Origin: AP-15 sp963790875
GTDB lineage: Bacteria; Pseudomonadota; Alphaproteobacteria; ATCC43930; CGMCC-115725
DNA length: 64,000 nucleotides
NCBI GenBank assembly: GCA_963790875.1
Contig: CAWBQT010000023.1
Span: 186,001-250,000 of the forward strand
Direction: 5' to 3'
In this document: positions 43,224 to 51,189 of the stretch, in pieces
Layout of the letters: every line of letters starts with the position of its first letter
Numbering within the stretch: the stretch's first letter is position 1
Notes under the pieces: model-generated
Seen by the model: the letters and a program-made list of their open reading frames with translations, nothing else
What the model was told of the DNA's origin: nothing
The model's database searches: none
Program-made: the position numbers and the translations under genes

Positions 43224-43442
43224 AGCTTTGCTCGCCTACCTCTTAACGCGTCCGGTTATCAACCCGATATCCCGGTCGGGTTCATCGCAGCCTGCGGCGG
43301 CCATCTGGGCCATGTCTTCGACGCCGGCCCGCAGCCGACCGGACGGCGTTATTGCATGAATGGCGTCTCGCTCGACTTCCGTCCCGCTGAGCCGCCTCCC
43401 GATCGTCCAAGCAAAGTGCCCGGCCGCCGCACCAAAGGGTAG
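43224..43442 (+). pseudogene. msrB: C-terminal remnant of methionine-R-sulfoxide reductase B (msrB)
   Basis: The frame starting after the DUF6961-like stop (43221-43223) reads GGHLGHVFDAGPQPTGRRYCMNGVSL, clearly the C-terminal part of MsrB, and ends at a TAG (43440-43442). It keeps the catalytic Cys (RYCMN) and GHLGHVFD. It has no start codon before the GHLGHVFD region and lacks the N-terminal half with the first zinc cysteines and SGWPSF. It is therefore a 5'-truncated gene fragment, not expressed as a full enzyme. It encodes about 72 codons. No ORF caller would list it because it has no start. Confidence 0.8.
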
Positions 43443-43511
43443 CCGGTGCGACCGCCCGATCGATGCGATTACCCGTAGGGCCGGCGTTCACACAATTCTC
43501 GGCCGCCTGCG

Positions 43512-43850
43512 TCAGAGGGCGTCCGGACCCTGCTCGCCGGTTCGGATGCGAATCGCCTGCTCGATCGGCACCACGAAAATCTTGCCGTCGCCGATCTTCT
43601 CAGTGCGCGCCGCATCCTGGATGGCCTGCACGGCGCGCTCGACCAGGACGTCGTCGAGAACCACTTCGACTTTGATCTTGGGCAGGAAGTCGATCACATA
43701 TTCAGCCCCGCGATACACCTCGGTATGGCCCTTCTGCCGCCCGAAGCCTCTGACTTCGGTGACGGTCATGCCGCTCACTCCGACCTCGTGCAACGCATTC
43801 TTGACGTCGTCGAGCTTGAACGGCTTGATGATCGCTTCGACTTTCTTCAT
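43512..43850 (-). CDS. glnB: Nitrogen regulatory protein PII
   Basis: This 112-residue protein is a PII signal protein. The T loop carries RGFGRQKGHTEVYRGAEYVID with the uridylylation Tyr51, and GDGKIFVVPIEQAIRIRTGE forms the ATP/2-oxoglutarate site. Both GlnB and GlnK share this, so the paralog is not assigned by sequence; proximity to amtB suggests a GlnK role in blocking the ammonium channel. It lies 321 bp downstream of amtB on the same strand, the reverse of the usual glnK-amtB order. Confidence 0.95.
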   Translation of the reverse strand: MKKVEAIIKPFKLDDVKNALHEVGVSGMTVTEVRGFGRQKGHTEVYRGAEYVIDFLPKIKVEVVLDDVLVERAVQAIQDAARTEKIGDGKIFVVPIEQAIRIRTGEQGPDAL

Positions 43851-44120
43851 GGCGCTACCATCTGGAGTTGGGCGCGGAGGGATGCCCGGTCGAGCTTGCG
43901 GCGCCGCGCGTCGGGTCGCCCGGCCGGTTCGCCGCGGAACACAAGGGCCGGCTCCGCGAGTTTCGCAGCGGAGCGGGGCCGGCCGGGAATCGGGCGTTGC
44001 TCGGCATCATCAGCGACAAGGTCACCGTCGTTCGACGACGGTGGAGCCGACTCTACCACGATTGCCGCGGAACACCGCCTAATCAAACCGCCGACGAACG
44101 ACGCGGGCGCCTAACAGCAG

Positions 44121-44143
44121 AGGGGCCGGTCGTCCCGGCCCCT
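44121..44143 (-). terminator. Hairpin downstream of amtB
   Basis: AGGGGCCGG (44121-44129) and CCGGCCCCT (44135-44143) form a perfect 9-bp stem with a 5-base loop, 28 bp past the amtB stop codon. On the minus strand it is followed by CTGCTGTTAGG, a poor T-run, so the terminator is plausible but not textbook. The rest of the 321 bp between amtB and the PII gene holds no supported gene and may contain the promoter of the PII gene. Confidence 0.55.
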
Positions 44144-44171
44144 CCGCATCACCTGCAACTGCTGCCGCGGG

Positions 44172-45509
44172 TCAGTCGGCGGCGGCGCTCGCCCCCTCTC
44201 CGTCGCCGAAGTTGTAGGCCGTCTCGCCATGCACCGCGTCGTCACCGACGCGCAACGTCGCCTCGTCCATCCGCAAGGCCACGAAGATCGAGATCACCCT
44301 GAGGATGATGAAGGTGGCAATGACGTTGAGCACGATGATGAACAGCGCGGCGTAAAGCTGCAGCATGAACTGGTGGAAGTTGCCGTAGAACCAGCCAGTG
44401 CCGTTCACGCCGGGTGCATCCTTGTCGGTACCGATATATTCGATCATATCGGGACAGGCGAGGATACCGGTCAACAGGCCGCCCATCAAGCCGGCGACGC
44501 CGTGGGTCGACAGCACGCTGAGCGTATCGTCGACCCTGCGAAACAGCGCCGTCGTCTGCACCTTGTTCATGAAGAACCAGGGGATGATGCCGGCGCAGAT
44601 GCCGATGATGATCGCGCCCCAGCCGTTGACGTAGCCGGCGGCCGGGGTGATGCCGACGAGGCCGGCGATCATGCCGTTGATCGCGCCGACCACCGATGGC
44701 TTGCCGTAGACCATCGAGTCCATGATCGTCCAGACCAACAGCGCGACGCAGGTGCAGAGGTTGGTATTTAGCACTGCGGCCGAGGCGTCGGCGTTGGCGA
44801 AGTAGGGGTCGCCGCCGTTGAAACCGTTCCAGCCGAGCCACAGGATGCCGGCGCCGGCAAGCGCGATTAAGAGGCTATTCGGCGGGAAATGGTCGCGATC
44901 CTGCTGGATCCTTGGGCCGATCACCGCCGCCGCGGTGAAGCCTGAAATTCCGGCGGCGAGATGGATCACATAGCCGCCCGAGAAATCGAGAGCGCCGAGC
45001 TGAGCGAGCCAACCGCCGCCCCAGAGGCTGAACGCGCCGACCGTGTAGACGAAAGTCATCCACAGCGGCACGAAGATGATCCACGCCTTGAAATTCATCC
45101 GCCCGATCAGCGAGCCGGCGAGGATAATCACCGTGATCGCGGCGAAGACGAACTGGAAGAACATCATCGTCGCCATCGGAAAGGCGAGCGGTGGCATGCC
45201 CGACGCAGCGGCCGGGATCGTCGCCTGCTCGGTCAGGAAGGCGGCGGAGATCGCCGGCTGCGGTTTGCCCCAGAACGGGAACAGTTGTTCGCCGAAGGAC
45301 ATGTTGTAGGCCCACAACACCCAGACGACCATCACCGCGGCAAACGCGTAGAGCGCCATGAACGCCGAGTTGATCGCCCATTTCCGTTTGACGATTCCCC
45401 CATAGAGGATCACCAGCCCGGGCACGCTCTGCAGGCCGACAAAGGTTGCCGCAGCCATTTGCCACGCGTTGGAGCCGGTATCGAGCCATTTTGGCGTTGG
45501 AAGTAACAT
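44172..45509 (-). CDS. amtB: Ammonium transporter AmtB
   Basis: This 445-residue Amt protein has about 11 membrane segments and the twin pore histidines in YVIHLAAGISG and STHGVAGLMGG. The aromatic periplasmic gate region contains LWGGGWLAQLGALDFSGG. It lets ammonium/ammonia cross the inner membrane and is blocked by uridylylated-state-dependent PII, whose gene follows. The C-terminal tail (FGDGEGASAAAD) is hydrophilic. No N-terminal signal peptide typical of E. coli AmtB is apparent; the protein starts MLLPTPKWLDTGSNAWQ. Confidence 0.96.
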   Translation of the reverse strand: MLLPTPKWLDTGSNAWQMAAATFVGLQSVPGLVILYGGIVKRKWAINSAFMALYAFAAVMVVWVLWAYNMSFGEQLFPFWGKPQPAISAAFLTEQATIPAAASGMPPLAFPMATMMFFQFVFAAITVIILAGSLIGRMNFKAWIIFVPLWMTFVYTVGAFSLWGGGWLAQLGALDFSGGYVIHLAAGISGFTAAAVIGPRIQQDRDHFPPNSLLIALAGAGILWLGWNGFNGGDPYFANADASAAVLNTNLCTCVALLVWTIMDSMVYGKPSVVGAINGMIAGLVGITPAAGYVNGWGAIIIGICAGIIPWFFMNKVQTTALFRRVDDTLSVLSTHGVAGLMGGLLTGILACPDMIEYIGTDKDAPGVNGTGWFYGNFHQFMLQLYAALFIIVLNVIATFIILRVISIFVALRMDEATLRVGDDAVHGETAYNFGDGEGASAAAD

Positions 45510-45659
45510 TTTCTGCCTCTTACGATTGCTGGCGGACCCGACTGTTCAACCGAGCCCTTCACTGGCGAATGCGGCAAATGCATCCCCTCGGGATCGCGTT
45601 GAGGCAAAATCCATGCCTAGATGGAAAACCGTGCTGGCTCTGGCTGAGGCGCCCCTTCG

Positions 45660-46046
45660 ATGATCCTCGATTTACTCGGCTTTGCAGCCGCGACCACGCC
45701 GCCGGCGCAATGCGCCCGGAACCACGGCCGCCGGCAATTGACGGTCTGCGCGATCAGTTTGGCCATCCTGCTGCCGGCCTCAGCCGGTTCTGGTCGGGCA
45801 GCCGCGCCGGAGGTCCTTCACCTGCGCTGCATCAACCGCGCGAGCGGGGCGAGCTGGCCGCTCGTCGTCGATTTCGATCACAGCCGCGTCAATTCACTCT
45901 CCGCGACGATCACCGATAAATGGATCAGCTGGCATGACCCCAAACAGGGTTTTTTCAATCTCGAACGGGCTACGGGCAACCTGCAACTCCGCAACGCATC
46001 GGCCACCGGCGGCTATTTTCTGTATTACACCTGTCGCTCGGATTAG
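45660..46046 (+). CDS. Secreted small hypothetical protein
   Basis: This 128-residue protein has an internal signal-like hydrophobic stretch (LTVCAISLAILLPASAGS, cleavage near GRAAA). A mature part follows, containing VLHLRCINRASGASWPLVVDFDHS, then SATITDKWISWHD, GFFNLERATGNLQLRNASATGGYFLYYTC. Two cysteines are present (LRC, YTC). The pattern fits a small envelope protein I have seen in related genomes, but I cannot name the family. The N-terminal 25 residues before the signal are unusual; a later start may be real. It is divergent from amtB. Confidence 0.6.
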   Translation: MILDLLGFAAATTPPAQCARNHGRRQLTVCAISLAILLPASAGSGRAAAPEVLHLRCINRASGASWPLVVDFDHSRVNSLSATITDKWISWHDPKQGFFNLERATGNLQLRNASATGGYFLYYTCRSD

Positions 46047-46140
46047 CGGTCCAGGGAAATACGAACGCCTAAACTTTGGGCAATAATTTGCTAAAAATCT
46101 AACCCATGCGTTCATGGATGTGCTCGAAAGTGTCTGATTG

Positions 46141-46287
46141 ATGTATCTCGCGGAGGCCGAGGGGGGCGGCGCGGCGGCCGGCTGCGAATCCGTGGGCAGG
46201 GCCTTGCTCGTCGCCGCGATCTCGCCGGAAAACGGGGAGAATCACTTCGCACGAGCGATGGGCCAGGCGGTGGAGCAGGCGCCATGA
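46141..46287 (+). CDS. Possible 48-codon leader ORF overlapping the kinase/phosphatase start
   Basis: ATG at 46141 opens a 48-residue frame (MYLAEAEGGGAAAGCESVGRA...) whose TGA (46285-46287) overlaps the kinase/phosphatase start (46284) in ATGA. Such overlap is how coupled genes are arranged, but there is no family similarity and coding bias in this GC-rich DNA is weak evidence. It could also be the C-terminal remnant of a lost gene. No function is assigned. Confidence 0.25.
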   Translation: MYLAEAEGGGAAAGCESVGRALLVAAISPENGENHFARAMGQAVEQAP

Positions 46288-47990
46288 CGCTGGCTGAGAC
46301 CGGCGTCCAGGCACGCGCCGGCTTCGCCTCGAGAACCGGGCTGCGCAAGGCCAATGAGGATTTCGCCGGCGCCCTCTACGGCGCTGAGCTGCCCAAGCCC
46401 CGCCAGGAGGTCGTCGCCGCGGTCGCCGATGGCATCGGCGGCGCGAAGGGCGGCCGGATCGCGGCGGAAACCGCCGTGCGCGGGTTTCTCGACGGATTTT
46501 GCGATTTGCCCGAGACCATGGGAGTGCAGCAGGCGGGCGCCAAACTCATCAGCGCACTCAACAGCTGGATCAACTCGATGGGCCGCCAGGACCCAGACCT
46601 CTCGGGGTTCGGCTGTACGTTCACGGCGCTGGTGCTGCGCGGGCGTGTCGCGCACGTGCTGCATGTCGGGGATACACGCGCCTACCGGTTCAGTCGAGAT
46701 CGCCTCACCCGCCTGACGGTCGACCACGTCCGCCAGGAGGGCACGAGTCGCTCGCACACGCTCGCCCGGGCGCTCGGCGTCGAGCCGGAGGTGCGCCTCG
46801 ATTACGACACGCAGCCGATGGCATTGCACGACCGTTTCCTGTTGTGCAGCGACGGCGTGCACGGGTTTCTGTCGGAGCAGAGCATTTCCGACATTCTGCG
46901 CGACCGCTCGGCTCCGGAAGATACCGCAAAGGCCCTTGTGGCGGCGGCGCTGGACTCCGGCAGCACCGACAACTGCACCGCCTTGGTGCTCGATGTCGTC
47001 GCGCTGCCGACGGCGGGATCGGCGGATATCAGCGCCACGCTGATGCGGCTGCCGGTGATCCCGGTGCCGGTCGACGGCGAGACGGTCGACGGATTTGCCC
47101 TGAAGGCGCTGATCTCCGACGGCCGATACACCCGCCTGTTCGCCGCCGAAGACGAGATCGAGGGCGGCCCGGTTGCCATGAAGTTTCCCAAGCCGCAGCT
47201 TGCCAGTATCGAGGCTTATCGGGCCGCGTTCGTGCGCGAGGCTTGGGTCGGCGCCCGGGTGCACCATCCCGGGGTCGGGCGCGTCATCGAACTGCCGCCG
47301 GGTCGGCAGACCTGCCTCTACACGGTCATGCCGCTCTACCAAGGCGAACTATTAGAGGTGCGGCTGTCGCGCAGTCCGGCGTTGGGATTGGAGGAAGGGC
47401 GGAATATCGCCCTCAAACTCGCCCGTGCCGTGGCGGCGTTGCATCGCGTCGGCATCATCCACCGCGACATCAAGCCGGACAACGTCATTCTCGAAGGCGG
47501 CGGTTCGCTCAGGCTGATCGATCTCGGGGTCGTGCGCGTGCCGGGATGGGAGGATTTTCCCCCCGAATATACTCCCGGCACCGCGGCCTACATGGCGCCG
47601 GAAATGGCCGAAGGCGAGGCCGGCAACGAGGCCAGCGACATCTATGCGCTGGGCGTCACGATGTTTCGGGCTTTTACCGGCCAATATCCCTACGGCAATG
47701 CCGACGCCACGAGCCCGCCGCGGCGGAGCCGGCCACTGGACTTTTCGACGCTGCGGCCCGATCTTCCCGCCTGGCTCCAGGCCGCATTGTCGCGCGCGAT
47801 CGCGGTCGATCCGACGCGGCGCTTTCATGACGTGACCGAGTTCGCGCTCGAGATCGAGGCCGGTCCGGCGCACGCTCCGCCGGCAATCCCCCGGCCGCGC
47901 ACGCTTTACGAACGCGCCCCGCTGCGGGTCTGGCAGGGGATCGCGGCGCTGCTGGCGCTGGCGCTGCTGTGGTCTTGGCTGCGGCACTGA
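46284..47990 (+). CDS. Fused PP2C protein phosphatase / Ser-Thr protein kinase with C-terminal membrane anchor
   Basis: This 568-residue protein begins with a PP2C phosphatase: VADGIGG (47-53), GDTRAY (129-134), SDGVHGF (about 189-195) and STDNC with the last metal Asp. A Ser/Thr kinase follows: VAMK Lys300, VREAW Glu319, HRDIKPDN (393-400), DLG (413-415, instead of DFG) and GTAAYMAPE. A single membrane helix ends the protein (about 545-565, VWQGIAALLALALLWSW), so both domains face the cytoplasm. Related fused proteins often sit beside nitrate assimilation genes; here the near neighbours are amtB and the PII gene. Kinase and phosphatase on one chain could set the phosphorylation of the same target. 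A 48-codon ORF overlaps its start. Confidence 0.93.
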   Translation: MTLAETGVQARAGFASRTGLRKANEDFAGALYGAELPKPRQEVVAAVADGIGGAKGGRIAAETAVRGFLDGFCDLPETMGVQQAGAKLISALNSWINSMGRQDPDLSGFGCTFTALVLRGRVAHVLHVGDTRAYRFSRDRLTRLTVDHVRQEGTSRSHTLARALGVEPEVRLDYDTQPMALHDRFLLCSDGVHGFLSEQSISDILRDRSAPEDTAKALVAAALDSGSTDNCTALVLDVVALPTAGSADISATLMRLPVIPVPVDGETVDGFALKALISDGRYTRLFAAEDEIEGGPVAMKFPKPQLASIEAYRAAFVREAWVGARVHHPGVGRVIELPPGRQTCLYTVMPLYQGELLEVRLSRSPALGLEEGRNIALKLARAVAALHRVGIIHRDIKPDNVILEGGGSLRLIDLGVVRVPGWEDFPPEYTPGTAAYMAPEMAEGEAGNEASDIYALGVTMFRAFTGQYPYGNADATSPPRRSRPLDFSTLRPDLPAWLQAALSRAIAVDPTRRFHDVTEFALEIEAGPAHAPPAIPRPRTLYERAPLRVWQGIAALLALALLWSWLRH

Positions 47991-48032
47991 GATTGCCGGA
48001 ACGTCGTCGCCGGCCGGAAAAACCACGGCGCC

Positions 48033-48096
48033 GGCGCCCGCGCCGGCTATACTTTAAGGATACGCAGGCGCCCGCGCCGGGTATACGTCAAGGATA
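48033..48096. repeat. Imperfect 34-bp-period tandem repeat upstream of the GlcG-like gene
   Basis: Two 30-bp units, 48033-48062 and 48067-48096, match at 27 of 30 positions. Each has a GCGCCCGCGCC GC block followed by TATAC and AAGGATA. The period of 34 bp is close to three helical turns. The element fills the spacer between the kinase/phosphatase stop (47990) and the GlcG-like start (48117), where a promoter or operator would lie. TATACT in the first copy looks like a -10 element. Confidence 0.6.
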
Positions 48097-48116
48097 AACC
48101 AATATCGGAGGGAACC

Positions 48117-48512
48117 ATGGGTCTGAGCCTCGAAGAAGCCAATCGGATCCTGCGCGGCGCCCTGGCGAAAGCTGAGGAGCTCAACATTCGGATCAGCGCT
48201 GCGGTCTGCGATGCCGGCGGCCGGCTGATCGCGCTACAGCGCATGGACGGCGCCATCTGGGCGAGCGCCTATGGTTGCCAGGGCAAGGCTATCGCTTCGG
48301 CGGCGTTCGGCCGGCCGAGCGGCGAGATGGCCGAGCGCGCCGATCAGCCGACCCCGCGCGGCATCGCCGCGGCCGAAGGCGGTCACATGATCATGGGCCA
48401 GGGTGCTGTGCCGATCCTCCGCAACGGCGTCGTCGAGGGCGCCTGCGGCGTCGGCGGCGGCACCTCGCAGCAGGACGAAGACTGCGCCCGGGCCGGCGCC
48501 GCGCAGCTCTAG
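48117..48512 (+). CDS. GlcG/HbpS family protein
   Basis: This 131-residue protein resembles the GlcG/HbpS (DUF336) family: MGLSLEEANRILRGALAKAEELN, AVCDAGGRLIALQRMDG, and the glycine-rich C-terminus GACGVGGGTSQQDEDCARAGA. Members bind haem or cobalamin-type ligands, or act with glycolate oxidase or dehydratases, so function is not defined by sequence. The ATG at 48117 has GGAGGG upstream. The tandem repeat immediately before the gene is described above. Confidence 0.87.
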   Translation: MGLSLEEANRILRGALAKAEELNIRISAAVCDAGGRLIALQRMDGAIWASAYGCQGKAIASAAFGRPSGEMAERADQPTPRGIAAAEGGHMIMGQGAVPILRNGVVEGACGVGGGTSQQDEDCARAGAAQL

Positions 48513-48685
48513 TCTCGCCGGCATTTAAGGTTAAAGTCGAACCCGCGGTGCGCCGAAGCATCGAGAACGCAGAAAATTCTAGATTTCTGTACTCTTCCGT
48601 GGTACGCACGATTGCTCAATAAGGCAAATCACTTCTGCCCTTTCGACACTTGGCTTCACTTCGCACGAATACGGAGGGAGTGCAC

Positions 48686-49201
48686 ATGAAGACGCTTGCC
48701 GCGGCGGCCGCCGGAGCCGCGATGTGCGGGATTTCCCTGTTGCCGGTCGCGACCGAAGCGCAAAGCGGCGCCGCCGGTGTTCCCGGGTACCTCAATCCGT
48801 CGACCGGCATGTTTACCGCAAGGCCCGCTCTGTTGTCGGCCGCGTCCGCGTTGAAGCGGATCGGAACGATCAACGTCACGGTGACCGCCGTGCTCGGCTC
48901 GAATATTCCGGCCTCTGTGCCGGTATTCTGCACTGTGTTCCTTGAGGCCGATGATGGGGGCTTCGACAATTCGGCCAGCGGAGCGGGCGTCTTCGTGCGG
49001 AAGGGCAGCGGCGGGACCTGCAAGCTAACGATCCCGTACATATTCGAGGTCGCGGTCGCGACGACACCGATGAACGTCACGGCTTCCCTGAGCGCCTCGA
49101 CGAGCACAACCCCCAGCCTGGGTTACGGCGCATCGTTCAGCTTCTCGCCATTCGCCGTGCCGAGCGGCACCAAGAACCTGAGCGTGACGCTGGCGATGTA
49201 G
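48686..49201 (+). CDS. Secreted hypothetical protein
   Basis: This 171-residue protein has a Sec signal peptide (MKTLAAAAAGAAMCGISLLPVATEAQ, cleavage after TEAQ). The mature region contains YLNPSTGMFTARP, a proline/Thr/Ser-rich strand pattern and two Cys (VFCTVFLEADDGG, GGTCKLTIP). The structure looks like a small beta-sandwich; I do not recognise the family. ATG at 48686 follows CGGAGGGA. It stands alone between the GlcG-like gene and the enoyl-CoA hydratase. Confidence 0.7.
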   Translation: MKTLAAAAAGAAMCGISLLPVATEAQSGAAGVPGYLNPSTGMFTARPALLSAASALKRIGTINVTVTAVLGSNIPASVPVFCTVFLEADDGGFDNSASGAGVFVRKGSGGTCKLTIPYIFEVAVATTPMNVTASLSASTSTTPSLGYGASFSFSPFAVPSGTKNLSVTLAM

Positions 49202-49218
49202 CTGGCGACGGCGCCGCC

Positions 49219-50022
49219 TCAGCTTGCGTCCGTGTCGAGCGACGGCAGCCGATAGCGGTCCTGCGGGTCGTCCCAGCCCTTGAAGCGGGGCACCCGCTTT
49301 TCGGCGAAGGCGGCGCGGGACTCGATGAGATCGCTTTTGGCGCCGTGTTCATGCAGCAGGGCGGCGAGCCGCTGCTGTTCAACCGACGGCCGCGGCCGCA
49401 TCTGCCGCATCATATGGACGGTGTTGACGCGCGAGGCGGGCGGCAGGGTCAAGAGATGCTCGGCCATTGCGATCGCGGTCGGCAGCAGATCATCGGGTTC
49501 GACGAGGCGGTTCAAGAATCCGACTTCGTAGAAGCGCTCGGCGGTGAAGCGAAAGCCGAGCGCCATCTCCATCGCGATCGGGTAGGGAAGGTTCGCGATG
49601 TGTCCGTGATTGTAGCCGCCGAGCAGCCAACGCTTCGCCTCGGAGACCTCGAACACCGCCCCCTTGGCGGCGACGCGCAGATCGGTACGCTCGACCAGCA
49701 TGAAGCCGCCGCCCATCGCGTAGCCGTTGACCGCGGCGATGACCGGCTTTTCGAGATTGCCGGTCATGAACGGATCCTCGATATCCGGCCGCCGCCCGCC
49801 CGGTCTGTTATTCTGTAGCGACTCCTTCATATCCTCGCCGGCGCAGAACGCCCGGCCGGTTCCGGTGAAGATCGCGACCTCCAATTCGCCGCTGCGGCGG
49901 AACTCGGTCCAGGTCTCGGCGAGCCGGCTGCGCATCTCGTGGCTCAGCGCGTTCAACCGCTCGGGCCGGTTCATCCGCACGATGAGGATCTGTCCGCGAG
50001 TTTCGGTCTCGACGACAGCCAT
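49219..50022 (-). CDS. Enoyl-CoA hydratase/isomerase family protein
   Basis: This 267-residue crotonase-fold protein has the oxyanion segments GRAFCAGEDMK (about 57-67) and VNGYAMGGGF. The second catalytic Glu region keeps Glu in VSEAKRWLLGG, while the first (LVERTDLRVA) has Asp in place of the usual Glu. It could hydrate, isomerise or cleave a CoA thioester. ATG 50022 is preferred to an in-frame start at 50061 because the family start MAVVETETRG falls here. No acyl-CoA synthetase or dehydrogenase is adjacent. Confidence 0.87.
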   Translation of the reverse strand: MAVVETETRGQILIVRMNRPERLNALSHEMRSRLAETWTEFRRSGELEVAIFTGTGRAFCAGEDMKESLQNNRPGGRRPDIEDPFMTGNLEKPVIAAVNGYAMGGGFMLVERTDLRVAAKGAVFEVSEAKRWLLGGYNHGHIANLPYPIAMEMALGFRFTAERFYEVGFLNRLVEPDDLLPTAIAMAEHLLTLPPASRVNTVHMMRQMRPRPSVEQQRLAALLHEHGAKSDLIESRAAFAEKRVPRFKGWDDPQDRYRLPSLDTDAS

Positions 50023-50141
50023 TTCTTGTTCCTTTTCCTCTGAGCACGAAGGGCGGCGCAAAGCCTAGCATCCCTGCCCGGTCTGGCGCGAGCCGGTCGT
50101 GCGCCGACCGAAGTAACGAGGACTGCCGCGCGCAGGGAGTC

Positions 50142-51113
50142 TCAGCGCAGATGGCAGGCAACCCAGCGCCCGGCGGCGGTTTCCTTCAGCGGCGGGGTTT
50201 CAGTGCTGCACAACGGCAGCCGGCGGATTGGGCAGCGGGTGTGGAAGCGGCAACCGTTCGGCGGCCGGATCGGGCTCGGCACATCGCCTTCGAGCATGAT
50301 GCTTTTGCGCCGCACGGCCGGGTCCGGGATCGGCACCGCCGACAACAAGGCCTCGGTGTACGGGTGCAACGGCTCGGCATAGAGCTCGTCCACCGGCGCG
50401 ATCTCGACGATCCGCCCAAGATACATCACCGCGACGCGCGTCGCGATGTGCTCGACGACCGACAGATCATGCGCAATAAAAAGATAGGCAAGGTTGAACT
50501 CCTCCTGCAAATCCTCGAGCAGGTTGATCACCTGAGCCTGGATTGAGACATCGAGGGCCGAGACCGGCTCGTCGCAGACAATCAGCTTTGGCGACACCGC
50601 AAGAGCGCGGGCGATGCCGATCCTTTGCCGTTGGCCGCCGGAGAATTCGTGCGGGTAGCGACGCATGTGATCGGCGCCGAGCCCGACAGTTTGCAGCAAT
50701 CCGACGATGCGTTCCTCAAACTCCCGTCGGCTCTTGGCGAGCCGATGGATGACGAGCGCCTCGCCGATGATCGCACCGACGGTCATGCGAGGGTCGAGCG
50801 AGGCATAAGGGTCTTGAAAAATGATCTGCAGGTCGCGGCGCAGCGCCCGGAGCGCGCTGCGGGAGAGTGCCGTGACCTCCTGGCCGGCGAACCAGATCCG
50901 CCCGGAGGTAGGTTCGATCAGCCGCAGGATGCAGCGCGCGGTCGTCGACTTGCCGCAACCCAACTCGCCGACGAGACCCAGGGTCTCGCCCGCGGCGATG
51001 GCAAAGCTCACCCCGTCGACCGCGTGCACATATTCCTTCGTGCGCGACAGCAACCCGCCCTTGACCGGGAAGAATTTGACCAGCTCCTCGACCCGCAGCA
51101 GCGGTTCCGCCAT
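50142..51113 (-). CDS. Oligopeptide/dipeptide ABC transporter ATP-binding protein (OppF/DppF type)
   Basis: This 323-residue ATPase has Walker A GELGCGKST, Q-loop IIFQDPYAS, signature SGGQRQR, Walker B LIVCDEP and the His switch IAHDLS. The C-terminal oligopeptide-type extension (CRFHTRCPIRRLPLCS) is present. OppF/DppF normally works with a second ATPase, two permeases and a binding protein, none of which is in the window. It is therefore an orphan here; the partners may be elsewhere in the genome. The gene stands between an enoyl-CoA hydratase gene and a metY-like gene on the same strand. Confidence 0.9.
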   Translation of the reverse strand: MAEPLLRVEELVKFFPVKGGLLSRTKEYVHAVDGVSFAIAAGETLGLVGELGCGKSTTARCILRLIEPTSGRIWFAGQEVTALSRSALRALRRDLQIIFQDPYASLDPRMTVGAIIGEALVIHRLAKSRREFEERIVGLLQTVGLGADHMRRYPHEFSGGQRQRIGIARALAVSPKLIVCDEPVSALDVSIQAQVINLLEDLQEEFNLAYLFIAHDLSVVEHIATRVAVMYLGRIVEIAPVDELYAEPLHPYTEALLSAVPIPDPAVRRKSIMLEGDVPSPIRPPNGCRFHTRCPIRRLPLCSTETPPLKETAAGRWVACHLR

Positions 51114-51189
51114 CCGCGCAACTCTCTAGCCGGTGACAACCGCAGCTTCGCCCGCTCCCGGCTTGGCGGCCGACCCCCGACGCCAAGGG

